A DNA stretch of 64,000 bases from Corynebacterium sp. 13CS0277 (GTDB lineage Bacteria > Actinomycetota > Actinomycetes > Mycobacteriales > Mycobacteriaceae), in contig NZ_PPDL01000013.1 in assembly GCF_002994655.1 (NCBI RefSeq), forward strand, positions 1-64,000, in the 5' to 3' direction. The position numbers and the translations under genes were made by a program. The notes below the pieces were generated by a model. The model was not told where the DNA came from, made no database searches, and worked only from the letters and a program-made list of their open reading frames with translations. Each line of letters begins with the position of its first letter. The first letter of the stretch is position 1. Shown piece by piece: positions 8,584-18,110 of the stretch.

Positions 8584-9255
8584 GTGAGAATCCAGCCGAT
8601 GGGCGATCGCGCCCTCATCATCGATGTGGGGGAGGACGACGCCGCAGCCTGGGGGCACGATCGCGTCATCGACGCAGTGCTGCACGTCAGTGCGGTCATT
8701 CGTCAGCATGCGCCTGCAGGTGTGCTGGAACTTGTGCCGGCAGCGCAGACCGTGTTGGTCACCATCGACGCAGCAGGCGGTGACCCGAAGGCGATCCACC
8801 GTGACCTCGAGCAACTGCTGGAAACCCCTGACCGTGCGGCAACTGGCGCAGGGGCAGGGGATGTGGCGCACCACGAGATTCCCGTGCGCTACGAAGGGGA
8901 CGACTTGGCGGATGTTGCCGAGCATTACGGTGTGAGCGTCGAGGCTCTCGTCGCCCGCCATACGGAGACCCAGTGGACTGCCGCCTTCGGCGGTTTCGCT
9001 CCGGGCTTCGCGTATTTGGTGTGTGACGACCCCTGGTGGAACACGCCACGGCGTAGCCAACCCCGCCCCAATATCCCACAAGGCTCGGTGGCGCTGGCCG
9101 GTACCTACTCCGGCGTCTACCCGCAGCAGTCGCCCGGCGGCTGGCAAATTCTGGGGTTCACCGACACTCTCATGTTTGATGTCGAACGGGAACAGCCGAA
9201 CCTCATCGCCGTCGGCGACACGATTCGCTTCATCGATCTGCAGGCCGGGAAGTAG
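8584..9255 (+). CDS. pxpB: 5-oxoprolinase subunit B (KipI family)
   Basis: Predicted 223 residues, standard for PxpB/KipI. Signatures include PMGDRALIIDVG at the N-terminus, EIPVRYEGDDLADVAEHYG, the AAFGGFAPGFAYL segment, and QSPGGWQILG near the end. Start is GTG 8584 after AAGGA. It forms the PxpBC pair that phosphorylates oxoproline before ring opening. The Bacillus homologue KipI was first described as an inhibitor of the sporulation kinase KinA, which is not relevant here. The next gene follows after 16 bp. Confidence 0.92.
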   Translation: MRIQPMGDRALIIDVGEDDAAAWGHDRVIDAVLHVSAVIRQHAPAGVLELVPAAQTVLVTIDAAGGDPKAIHRDLEQLLETPDRAATGAGAGDVAHHEIPVRYEGDDLADVAEHYGVSVEALVARHTETQWTAAFGGFAPGFAYLVCDDPWWNTPRRSQPRPNIPQGSVALAGTYSGVYPQQSPGGWQILGFTDTLMFDVEREQPNLIAVGDTIRFIDLQAGK

Positions 9256-9271
9256 GGGAGGAGCTTTCGTC

Positions 9272-10231
9272 ATGACGCAGCTCAATGACACAGCATCGGT
9301 TGCCGCCTCCCGCGCGGTGTTCACCGTGACGGCCACCGGCCCGCAGGCTCTGTTCCAGGATCGTGGCCGCCCGGGGCATGCCTCGACCGGCATTAGTGCC
9401 TCTGGGCACTTCGACCGGATGTCGGCGGCCCGCGCGAATCATGCGCTTGGCAACAGCCTTGACGCGCCGCTCATTGAGTGCTTCTTTGGCGGCCTGGAAC
9501 TCGAGGTCCACCAGCCGACGTACATCATCGCGACGGGCGTGCTGGCGCCCATCACGATCACCCAGCCCGATGGTGTGGTGCGGACCCGCACCACGAATGA
9601 TGTTCTCCGCCTCCAGCCCGGCGATCATGTGCGTATCGGGCAGCCGGAGTTCGGCCTGCGCGCCTACGTGGCAGTGCGCGGTGGCTTCGATGCACCTCGC
9701 ATCATCGGTAGTGCCTCCCGCGACGTCTTGAGCGGCCTCGGCCCCGCACCGCTGGCCGTGGGCGACACATTGGGCGCGGACACGACGGGCGCCTTCATCG
9801 AAGACCCCGACTGGCTGCCGATCATCGACCACCTCGTCCCGCTGTGGCGTCCCACCCGCACGCACACGCTGGAGGTCATCCCGGGGCCGCGCGACTACTG
9901 GTTCACGACCGAATCGATTCTCAACCTCTTCTCGCAGACGTTCACCGTCAACAGCAGCTCCAACCGCATTGGCGTCCGTCTCGATGCGGAGAAGCCCCTC
10001 GAGCGTCGCCCCGAGATGGTCGGCCAGGAGCTCGCCAGTGAAGGCATGGTGCGTGGCTGCATCCAGGTGCCCCCGGACGGCAACCCCGTCCTGTTCGGCC
10101 CCGATCACCCCGTGACGGGTGGATACCCAGTCATCGGCGTGCTGTCCTCCTCGAGTAGTGATCGCTGCGCACAGCTCGCCCCGGGCGATAGCGTGCGCTT
10201 CGCCCCGGTCCCGTCCCGGCCGAGCCGCTAA
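9272..10231 (+). CDS. pxpC: 5-oxoprolinase subunit C (KipA family, biotin-dependent carboxylase-like)
   Basis: Predicted 319 residues. KipA/PxpC signatures: TGPQALFQDRGRPGHASTGI, GHFDRMSAARANHALGN, LIECFFGGLEL, the RAYVAVRGGFD segment, the NSSSNRIGVRLD segment and HPVTGGYPVIGVL. GGGGAGGAG precedes ATG 9272. It completes the transporter-pxpABC block. Its last four bases overlap the 3' end of the methyltransferase gene on the other strand, so the two transcription units collide tail to tail. Confidence 0.92.
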   Translation: MTQLNDTASVAASRAVFTVTATGPQALFQDRGRPGHASTGISASGHFDRMSAARANHALGNSLDAPLIECFFGGLELEVHQPTYIIATGVLAPITITQPDGVVRTRTTNDVLRLQPGDHVRIGQPEFGLRAYVAVRGGFDAPRIIGSASRDVLSGLGPAPLAVGDTLGADTTGAFIEDPDWLPIIDHLVPLWRPTRTHTLEVIPGPRDYWFTTESILNLFSQTFTVNSSSNRIGVRLDAEKPLERRPEMVGQELASEGMVRGCIQVPPDGNPVLFGPDHPVTGGYPVIGVLSSSSSDRCAQLAPGDSVRFAPVPSRPSR

Positions 10232-11118
10232 CCCCTCGGTCGCAGCTGCTTGGTCGCGTAGTTCGTCGCGATAATTTCCATCGTCCCCGTCCGGCCCGAG
10301 CCCTTCGAATTAATCGAACGGCGCGCGGTCGTGACGTGGAGGTTGTAGCCCTCGTAGAGGTCGCGAATCAGCGGGGTGTCATGGTTGGTCATCATGACGG
10401 AGCAGCCGCGCGCATCCAGTTCGCGGTACAACTCCGACAGGCGGACGTGGTCCTCGTAGTCGAAGCCCTGCTTCGTGTAATCCGTGAACGAGTCCGCCTT
10501 GAGCGGCGCGTAGGGCGAATCCAGGAAGACGAAGTCCCCGGCACCGGCGTTCGTGAGCGAGTCCTCGAAGTCACCGGTCGTGATGGCCACGTTCTCCAGA
10601 GCCTGCGCGGCAGCGTAGATGTTGTCGATGTCCATCGACGGGCGCGAGGATCCGTTAAAGGGAACGTTGAATAGGCCGCTGCGATTTACCCGGTAGAGCC
10701 CATTAAAGCAGCGATGATTGATAACCATGAACAGGGCCGCATTCTCCACGTCGAAAATGCTCCGCCCCAGGCCCACATTGAACCGCGCACGCAGCTCCAA
10801 GTAGTAGCTCTTCTGGGCCTCTAGTCCAGCGCGCGGCGTGTCCGCTTCGATGTCGAGGACCCGCTCAACGAACTCAGCGGTGTTGTCCCGGATGACCGTA
10901 AACAGGTTGGTCACCGCAGGGTTGATGTCGTTGAGGTACGCCCGCTCCGGCTTGAGGTCGAAGAAGACTGCCGCCGCCCCCATGAACGGCTCGTAGTAGT
11001 CGCGGTACTGTGGCGGGAACAGCTTCCGGAGCTCCGGCAGGAGCTGCCGCTTGCCACCCGCCCACTTGATGAAGGGCTTCGCCTCCACCAGAGCAGTGTG
11101 GTGAACAGTCAGGCTCAC
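10228..11118 (-). CDS. DNA adenine N6-methyltransferase, Dam/DpnM type (DSPY motif)
   Basis: Predicted 296 residues, the usual Dam/DpnM size; transfers methyl from AdoMet to adenine, probably in GATC. The AdoMet site is FIKWAGGKRQLLPEL (residues 16-30) and YYEPFMGAAAVFF (41-53). HRCFNGLYRVNRSGLFNVPF (135-154) is the family specificity segment, and the C-terminal TNY is present. The catalytic motif reads DSPY at 200-203 instead of the usual DPPY. Start is GTG 11118 with AAGGAG eight bases upstream. It diverges from a PD-(D/E)xK nuclease, so the pair is a restriction-modification system. Confidence 0.88.
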   Translation of the reverse strand: MSLTVHHTALVEAKPFIKWAGGKRQLLPELRKLFPPQYRDYYEPFMGAAAVFFDLKPERAYLNDINPAVTNLFTVIRDNTAEFVERVLDIEADTPRAGLEAQKSYYLELRARFNVGLGRSIFDVENAALFMVINHRCFNGLYRVNRSGLFNVPFNGSSRPSMDIDNIYAAAQALENVAITTGDFEDSLTNAGAGDFVFLDSPYAPLKADSFTDYTKQGFDYEDHVRLSELYRELDARGCSVMMTNHDTPLIRDLYEGYNLHVTTARRSINSKGSGRTGTMEIIATNYATKQLRPRG

Positions 11119-11445
11119 TGGGAAAACTCCTTGGACGTGCGCTGACTGTGTCAGCGAATGGTTACAGCGTTCATGAAATGCGGAAGCCGCGTGGGGGATC
11201 CCGCGCGCGGCTCAACTGGATGACGTCGTATTCCTCAACAGGCTACCGGTTCGGGCAGACTCCGTGGAATCCGCTGCTCGGCGTTCAGCTCGACCAATGT
11301 CGGCAAAATTCCGTCCGCGCTGGTCAGATCGATGAATTTCCGATTGCGATCTCCAGTGCGATTTTCGGCACGGTTCTAAGATGGGACCCACTCGCTGCGG
11401 TCGCCCGCAGCCGATCGACATCCGCCCGACGAGAGGAACGCGCAC
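11119..11445. promoter_or_regulatory. Divergent promoter region of the restriction-modification pair
   Basis: This 327 bp region separates the methyltransferase (minus) from the nuclease (plus). It holds no gene I can support. It carries four GATC sites (11197, 11327, 11348, 11413), more than the one or so expected, and a further GATC lies just inside the nuclease gene. It is less GC-rich than its surroundings. No controller-protein gene is present. Confidence 0.45.
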
Positions 11446-12909
11446 ATGGCCGCTGCGGCAACGAGATCAGGTGCAAAGAGTAAGGTCGCCCAGGAACTGC
11501 GGGCCATGGAGCCAGAGCTACGCCAGCTGCTGAGAGGGAAGTACGCCAAAAAGAACCTGCGCGAGTTGGATCTGGGATGGCTGAAGCTGTTTCGGGACAA
11601 CGACTACATGGCGCAGATTCGTGAACATGGCTTCTTCCGCATCACCCCCGTGGAGATCAAAGACGGGTGCGGTCTTGAGCCGCGCCTGATGTCGAAGCAC
11701 GACTACACCTCGGCGCAGCCGGTCATCTTTCAACAGGAAGGGCTGTCCATCCTGCCGCTGTCGCGGCGCGAATATGTCGTCGCGCGCTGCTCCACGTTCC
11801 ACCCGCTGCCCAAGGTCAAAGAGCTCGCGCCGAAGTATGTCGACGTGCCGCGGGGCATTGAGTCCCTCGACTTCACGGATCTCACGAGTGAGGCGGTGGC
11901 CCTGAGCGCGGCGAGCCTCGCCGGCGTCTTCGAAGACTTCATCAATGAGGGCGAACTCAAGCAGACCCTCGCTGGCCGCATGAAAACGACCGACCTCAAC
12001 ATCCAGCTCCACGTGGGCGTCGAAGACGAACCCCCGGCGGCGATGGCGGATCTCCTGGAGGTTGCCGCCCAGTCCCCCAACGTCGACGTCGCACTCCCTG
12101 TGCGGCCTGTCGCGTTCGACGTCGTCAACGCGCAGATGGAGATTGACGCCGGCTTCGAGGGCGACTCCGTCGTGGTGCTCGTCGAGGCGAAAAACAAGCT
12201 GCCCGACGACTTCAACATCCGCCAGGTCTACTACCCCTACTTGCGCTTCCGACAGCAGGTTAGGAAGCCTGTCCGCAACGTCTACATGACCTACGTCAGT
12301 GGCGTGTTCACCCTCTACGAGTTCACCTTCGAGGATGACCACAGCATGCAGACCATCAAGGATGGGCACTCGAGGCAGTACATCCTGCGCAGCAAGCCGC
12401 TGACCCGCGAAGAGCTGCAGGAGATCGCGAGCGGCATCACCCCGCGCGCCGCGCGGAAAGACGTCCCCTTCCCGCAGGCCGACATCTTCGACCGCGTGGT
12501 CCGTCTCGCTGAAGAAATTCAGGAAAGCGACGAGGGCTACATCGACATCGCGACGATCGCTGCCACCCAGGGCTTCGTTGAACGCCAAGTGGCCTACTAC
12601 GTGGATGCTGGCCGCTACATTGGGTTGTTCAACAAGGGCTCCGGGCGTCTCACCCTCACCGACGAGGGAGAGAAGATTATGAAGACCAACGAGCCCACCG
12701 AGCGTCACCTCGCACTGAGCCGGATGATCTTGAGCGATGAGATCTTCAACGCGGCCTACCTCCTCGGCAAGGAGCCGGGCCGGCAGTCGACTGCTAACGT
12801 CGCCGCGCTCATCGACGAAAAGCTCGGGTTGGCTGAGAGCACGTGCCACCGCCGTGCCCAGACGGTGCTCCGCTGGGTGAACTGGATCAACCGCATGATC
12901 GAGAGCTGA
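11446..12909 (+). CDS. Probable type II restriction endonuclease (PD-(D/E)xK)
   Basis: Predicted 487 residues. The central part has the nuclease core: D234 in EIDAGFEG, then a hydrophobic strand ending in E247-A-K249, with Q260 downstream in NIRQVYYPYLRF. This is the D-x(n)-E-x-K arrangement of restriction enzymes. The C-terminal third (about 350-487) resembles winged-helix DNA-binding repeats (YIDIATIAATQGFVERQV and a Thr/Cys-His-Arg-Arg helix). ATG 11446 follows GAGAGGAA. It is divergent from the Dam-like methyltransferase, which would protect its target, so GATC specificity is inferred. The sequence does not look like DpnII or MboI to me. Confidence 0.75.
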   Translation: MAAAATRSGAKSKVAQELRAMEPELRQLLRGKYAKKNLRELDLGWLKLFRDNDYMAQIREHGFFRITPVEIKDGCGLEPRLMSKHDYTSAQPVIFQQEGLSILPLSRREYVVARCSTFHPLPKVKELAPKYVDVPRGIESLDFTDLTSEAVALSAASLAGVFEDFINEGELKQTLAGRMKTTDLNIQLHVGVEDEPPAAMADLLEVAAQSPNVDVALPVRPVAFDVVNAQMEIDAGFEGDSVVVLVEAKNKLPDDFNIRQVYYPYLRFRQQVRKPVRNVYMTYVSGVFTLYEFTFEDDHSMQTIKDGHSRQYILRSKPLTREELQEIASGITPRAARKDVPFPQADIFDRVVRLAEEIQESDEGYIDIATIAATQGFVERQVAYYVDAGRYIGLFNKGSGRLTLTDEGEKIMKTNEPTERHLALSRMILSDEIFNAAYLLGKEPGRQSTANVAALIDEKLGLAESTCHRRAQTVLRWVNWINRMIES

Positions 12910-12933
12910 CCGTCAGACGTCCCTCAACGCGCA

Positions 12934-12980
12934 AGGCTCAGCCCCACCACCTCTCACGAGGCGTGGGGCTGAGCCTGTTG
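12934..12980 (+). terminator. Intrinsic terminator after the restriction endonuclease
   Basis: AGGCTCAGCCCCA (12934-12946) pairs perfectly over 13 bp with 12964-12976, followed by GTTGTG. It lies between convergent genes and may serve both strands. Confidence 0.75.
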
Positions 12981-13042
12981 TGCGGTACCGGGACGGGGCG
13001 TGCCCGCTAGGTGTCTGCCCTGTGGCCGGTCCGGTGGTGGTT

Positions 13043-13492
13043 TTAAGAGCTCAATCCCGAGGAGCCGAAGAGCTTCTCCAGGCTGCCGAGCCCACTGCCC
13101 GCGTCGCCGGAACCGACGAAGTCCTGGATCTTGGTGCCCAGGTCCCGGTCGTCAGTGACCAACCCGCAGACAACAGCCTGCGTCGCCCAGATGCGGTCGG
13201 CTCGGTCGGTGAGTCGCTTGTACTCGGCCTGCTCGCTGGGAGTGGCGGTCTTCAGCGGCCGGTAGTAGATGCTGAGGTTGTCGAGGAACCCGGTGTAGGT
13301 CTTGTTTTTCACCGGCTTGAGCTGGGACTTCAAGAAGTCACAGGTCGGCGCAGGCCCAGCGACATCCTTACGGAGTTCTTCGAGTGCGCGCGCATCCGTG
13401 GCGCTGAGCGCCATAGCGGGGTTCGCGCTCACACCCAGCGCGAGGGCGGTGAGGACGCTTGCGGTGAGCAGGCGTAGGGGACGGTGGTGCAT
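13043..13492 (-). CDS. Small secreted protein with conserved C-terminal tail, copy 1
   Basis: Predicted 149 residues. The signal peptide runs HHRPLRLLTASVLTALALGVSANPAMA, with likely cleavage after AMA. The mature part is charged, has a cysteine in APTCDFLKSQLK and another in VVCGLVTDD, and could form one disulfide. The last 28 residues (FVGSGDAGSGLG then SLEKLFGSSGLSS) are nearly identical to those of the neighbouring paralogue. I chose ATG 13492 because AAGGAG lies seven bases upstream. Family not recognised; exported, function unknown. Confidence 0.7.
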   Translation of the reverse strand: MHHRPLRLLTASVLTALALGVSANPAMALSATDARALEELRKDVAGPAPTCDFLKSQLKPVKNKTYTGFLDNLSIYYRPLKTATPSEQAEYKRLTDRADRIWATQAVVCGLVTDDRDLGTKIQDFVGSGDAGSGLGSLEKLFGSSGLSS

Positions 13493-13661
13493 GGGGTGCT
13501 CCTTACTTGGGGCAGGGGGTAGGGGCCACTGGTGGTGAGAGTGTCTCACCTGTGCGGCAGCGCGTTGGGGGAGACGTTGAGCGACACGATAGATTGCACG
13601 CTCAGCGACACGAGCCGTGCGGCCTCCAGGGAGGACGCTGTGATCGTGTACGCAGTTCAGT
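13493..13661. promoter_or_regulatory. Region between the twin secreted-protein genes
   Basis: This 169 bp stretch must hold the promoter for copy 1 on the minus strand. It contains a direct repeat AGCGACACGA at 13580-13589 and 13604-13613, 24 bp apart, which could bind a regulator. No gene is visible. Confidence 0.35.
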
Positions 13662-14129
13662 TTAGGAACTCAGGCCGGAGGAACCGAAGAGCTTCTCCAG
13701 GCTGCCCAGCCCATTGCCGGCATCCCCGGAGCCGACGAAGCCCTGCAGCTTCGCGCCCAGATCGCGATCATCGGCGGCACCGCACTCCACGGCACGCTGC
13801 GCCTTGGCGGTCGCCAGGCGCTGGGCCAGCGAGTCCCACGCTGCCTGCTCCTGCGCGGTGGCCTTCGGGTTCAGCTTGATCCGATTGCCGCGCAGGGACT
13901 CTTCGTAGATCTTGGTGTACGTGGTCACGCCCTTGAGGTTGCCGCCGCTGCCGAACTGGTGGCAGGTGAACCTCTTCGTGATCGTGATGCCGTCCTCCAT
14001 GTAACTCATCCGCTTCTTCTCAGACGGGGTGAGCGACGCTTCAGCGGTCGGGAGGTTGGTTGCTGCGGTAGCGATGACGAGCGCTGCGGCTGCCAGGGCG
14101 CGGGTGGCGCGGCGGGAGGGGAACAACAT
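13662..14129 (-). CDS. Small secreted protein with conserved C-terminal tail, copy 2
   Basis: Predicted 155 residues. Twin Arg in the n-region (FPSRRATRALAAAALVIATA) precedes a hydrophobic core and a probable cleavage after AEA. The mature part keeps two cysteines (FTCHQF and VECGAADD). The body differs from copy 1, but the C-terminus again reads DDRDLGAKLQGFVGSGDAG followed by the same LEKLFGSSGLSS end. Many codons differ between the copies in this tail, so identity is kept at the protein level. ATG 14129 follows AAAGGA. Function unknown. Confidence 0.7.
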   Translation of the reverse strand: MLFPSRRATRALAAAALVIATAATNLPTAEASLTPSEKKRMSYMEDGITITKRFTCHQFGSGGNLKGVTTYTKIYEESLRGNRIKLNPKATAQEQAAWDSLAQRLATAKAQRAVECGAADDRDLGAKLQGFVGSGDAGNGLGSLEKLFGSSGLSS

Positions 14130-14622
14130 GAGATCAGGGTCCTTTTCTACTGCCTCGGTGGTACCAGGCCCACACCAACACATGCGGGTGGGTGGTGGGA
14201 TAGAGCCCAGCCTAGAGTGAGTACGCCACCCCACAGTAGGAAAAGCCCAGGTCGCATGATTTGTGTGAGATTGTTCGCCCCCATTTAGGGGTATGCGCCC
14301 CCGCCGGTGGATACCCCCAGGCGGGATGCCTGCGGTGTCGCTGGGCCGACAGCTGAAGGCTCTCGGCCATACCTGGCGGCCGGCGGCGACGCCCGGCATC
14401 TGGCGGCGACCCATAGGTGCCGATGACGGCTCACTCCGGGCGGCCACAGCCAGGGCAGCACGCAGCCCCGCTCCCCACGTGCTCTGGCGGCGCGCACACG
14501 CCAGGTGCGGGCGTGTGTCCGGGCAGTGCCGGGAATAGCGCGTGGTGTGGGGGCGGGGCTGGGTGGTGGGCTCAGTATGCTTGGCCTGTGCGTTGCGACG
14601 TGCCGTCGCAGATGTCGCTGGT
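14130..14622. promoter_or_regulatory. Intergenic region between copy 2 and the symporter gene
   Basis: This 493 bp region has no supportable gene. It includes a long-loop inverted repeat GGGGTAT/ATACCCC (14288-14294 with 14311-14317) upstream of copy 2. Just after the symporter stop, TGCGACG-TGC-CGTCGCA (14594-14610) could end the symporter transcript. The rest is GC-rich with no signal I recognise. Confidence 0.35.
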
Positions 14623-16002
14623 TTAGGCCTCGTGCAGGTTACGGCCCTGCTGCTGCGGATCCACCTTGAGGACTGCGGCCAGGCTGATGAGCGACATGAC
14701 GAGAATGTAGACACCAATCGACAGGGAGCTGCCCGTCGCGTCGAGGAGGAATTGGGCAATCGTGGCGGCGAAAGCACCACCGATGATGGAGCCCAACGCA
14801 TACCCAATGGAGACACCCGACAGGCGCACCTGGGCGGGGAACATCTCCGCGTAGAGCGCCGACTGGGGTCCGTACGTGGAGCCCATAATCAGCCCAAGGA
14901 TGATCGCCGCGAGGCCGAAGACGAGCACATTGGCGGTATCGATCATGATCCACATGGGGATGGCAAACACCGCGGAGGCCACGTACCCGAGGACGAACAT
15001 GCGGCGGCGGCCAATGGTGTCCGACATTGCGCCGAAGCTGAGGGTGCCGATAATCCACGACACCGCACCTGCGGCAGTGATTGCCAGCGCCGTGGAGCGT
15101 TCCATCCCGAGGACCTTGGTGGCGTAGGAGGCGAAAAACGCAATCGCGAGATAACCAGCGGCATTCACACCAGCGAAGATGAGCGCCGACAGCAGCACCG
15201 GGGTCTTGTGCTCCTTGAGCAGGGTGGATAAGGGGGCGGTTTCCTCCGACTGGATCTTCTGCAACTCGTGGAACACGGGCGACTCTTCCACCATGTGGCG
15301 GATGAACAACCCAATGCCAATCATCACCACGGAGGACACGAAGGGCACACGCCAGCCCCAGGCCTCAAACTGCTCCTGGGTGGTCGATTTGGTGAGGATC
15401 AGCATGAAGATCGTGGCGAGCAACATGCCCGCCGGCACACCCACCTGAGGGAAGGCGCCAAAGTATCCGCGGCGGCTCTTCGGGGCGTGCTCCACCGCCA
15501 TAAGCGCGGCACCACCCCACTCGCCGCCCGCGGAGAACCCCTGCAGCACCCGCAGCAGCACCAGGATGATGGGGGCCGCCATGCCGATGGCGGCATAGTT
15601 CGGCAACAGGCCCATCGCGACGGTGGCCCCACCCATGCCGAACAGGGTGAGGGTGAGAACCACCTTGCGGCCGAAGCGGTCACCCATGTGGCCCGCAATG
15701 ATTGCCCCTAGGGGGCGGAAGAGGAAGGAGATGCCGATGGACGCCCAGGAGATGATCTGCGCCAAGGCGGGGCTGTTGTTGCCTGCCGGGTTGAAGTACT
15801 GGGCGCCGAAGATGAGGCCGGCGGCCTGGGCGTAGATGAAGAAGTCGAACCATTCGATGGTGGTGCCGACCATGCTGCCGGCGAGCACCCGGCGGTGCTC
15901 CTTCGTCATCGGCGCACCAGAAGCAGCAGGCGCGCCGGCGGGAGGACCGCCAGTGTTTGCGGTGTGGGTGGGCGGCGGGCTGTGGCTGGGGGAGGAAGTC
16001 AT
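14623..16002 (-). CDS. MFS metabolite:H+ symporter (MHS family, ShiA/KgtP/ProP-like)
   Basis: Predicted 459 residues with 12 membrane segments after a hydrophilic Pro/Thr-rich N-terminus. The MHS family hallmarks are present: TTIEWFDFFIYAQAAG in helix 1, FRPLGAIIAGHMGDRFGRK in the helix 2-3 loop, LQGFSAGGEWGGAALM in helix 4, and the matching loop FGAMSDTIGRRRMF in the second half. Such carriers import organic acids, shikimate, aromatic acids or betaines with protons. It lies beside paaK in the same orientation with a gap between them, so phenylacetate or another aromatic acid is a plausible but unproven substrate. ATG 16002 is chosen with AAAGG upstream. Confidence 0.85.
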   Translation of the reverse strand: MTSSPSHSPPPTHTANTGGPPAGAPAASGAPMTKEHRRVLAGSMVGTTIEWFDFFIYAQAAGLIFGAQYFNPAGNNSPALAQIISWASIGISFLFRPLGAIIAGHMGDRFGRKVVLTLTLFGMGGATVAMGLLPNYAAIGMAAPIILVLLRVLQGFSAGGEWGGAALMAVEHAPKSRRGYFGAFPQVGVPAGMLLATIFMLILTKSTTQEQFEAWGWRVPFVSSVVMIGIGLFIRHMVEESPVFHELQKIQSEETAPLSTLLKEHKTPVLLSALIFAGVNAAGYLAIAFFASYATKVLGMERSTALAITAAGAVSWIIGTLSFGAMSDTIGRRRMFVLGYVASAVFAIPMWIMIDTANVLVFGLAAIILGLIMGSTYGPQSALYAEMFPAQVRLSGVSIGYALGSIIGGAFAATIAQFLLDATGSSLSIGVYILVMSLISLAAVLKVDPQQQGRNLHEA

Positions 16003-16796
16003 GGGGGAGCCTTTCGTTGGGTCGGGCGAGAAGGGAGCGGGCGCGGGACGCACCAGCAACCGCCGGTCCTTGCGCGGTGAGGGGCCTGTCGGGCCGCATT
16101 CGCCGGCGCAGTCCGGGGCTGCGGACATACGAAGTCTGGGGTCAGCACACGAGGAGTTGGGAAGGTCACGGTCCACTGGTTGCCATGGGGGAGCGCACTG
16201 ACAGCGGCCCCGGGCCCGCCGGGGGAGGAGGAAGCCCTGGGCGGGCCGGGGCGGCGTCAGCTGCAAGCGCGTGCTGCGATGAAGGAGTGCGGCACCGGAT
16301 GCGGGTGCCGCGCGGGTGCCCAATTCCGATCCACCACGCCCAGCAGCCAAGGGGTGCTGCTGGGGTGTCTAGCGGTGGAACGGAACCCCGCGGCGCGGCA
16401 AGGCTGTCACCTCACAGCGGGACAGTGTGTGGCTGCCCCGGTTGCGGGCTCAGTGACGTGCTGCCGCATGAAACGCCCCGTGCCGCACTCCCCAGCCCGC
16501 ATGGCCTTTGTCGTACTGCCGCAGACATGAGGCTGTGGCCGCCGGCCTTCACGCAGAAGTGTGAAGTCATGTGCGCACAGGTCCGAGGACACGGCGTCAT
16601 GTCGCAGGCCATGGGGGCAGGGGAGCGCGGCCGCTGAAAAAGGGCGCTAGCTGGGGCCGGAAAGCCCCAGTGGGGGAAGAGAAAGAGAGGGACGAGAGAG
16701 GAGAGAAGAGAAAGAGGGGGTGTGCCGCCCCGCCGGAGGAAAGAGGCCGGCGGGGCGGGCTCCCCGCGGCGGCGGGGTGCCGCGGGCGGCAGAGAG
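16003..16796. other. Long intergenic region between paaK and the symporter
   Basis: This 794 bp region has no convincing gene on either strand. It should contain the symporter promoter, since both neighbours are on the minus strand. The paaK-proximal part holds the paaK terminator and a purine-rich run on the plus strand (16672-16720, one pyrimidine at 16693). A hairpin CTGGGGC-CGGAAA-GCCCCAG sits at 16651-16670. Confidence 0.4.
16700..16758 (-). terminator. Intrinsic terminator of paaK
   Basis: Read on the minus strand, a perfect 12-bp stem (16747-16758 with 16725-16736, CCGCCCCGCCGG and its complement) has a ten-base loop. It runs into a pyrimidine-rich tail with several T-runs, 38 bp after the paaK stop. 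Confidence 0.75.
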
Positions 16797-18110
<1,314 letters not shown>

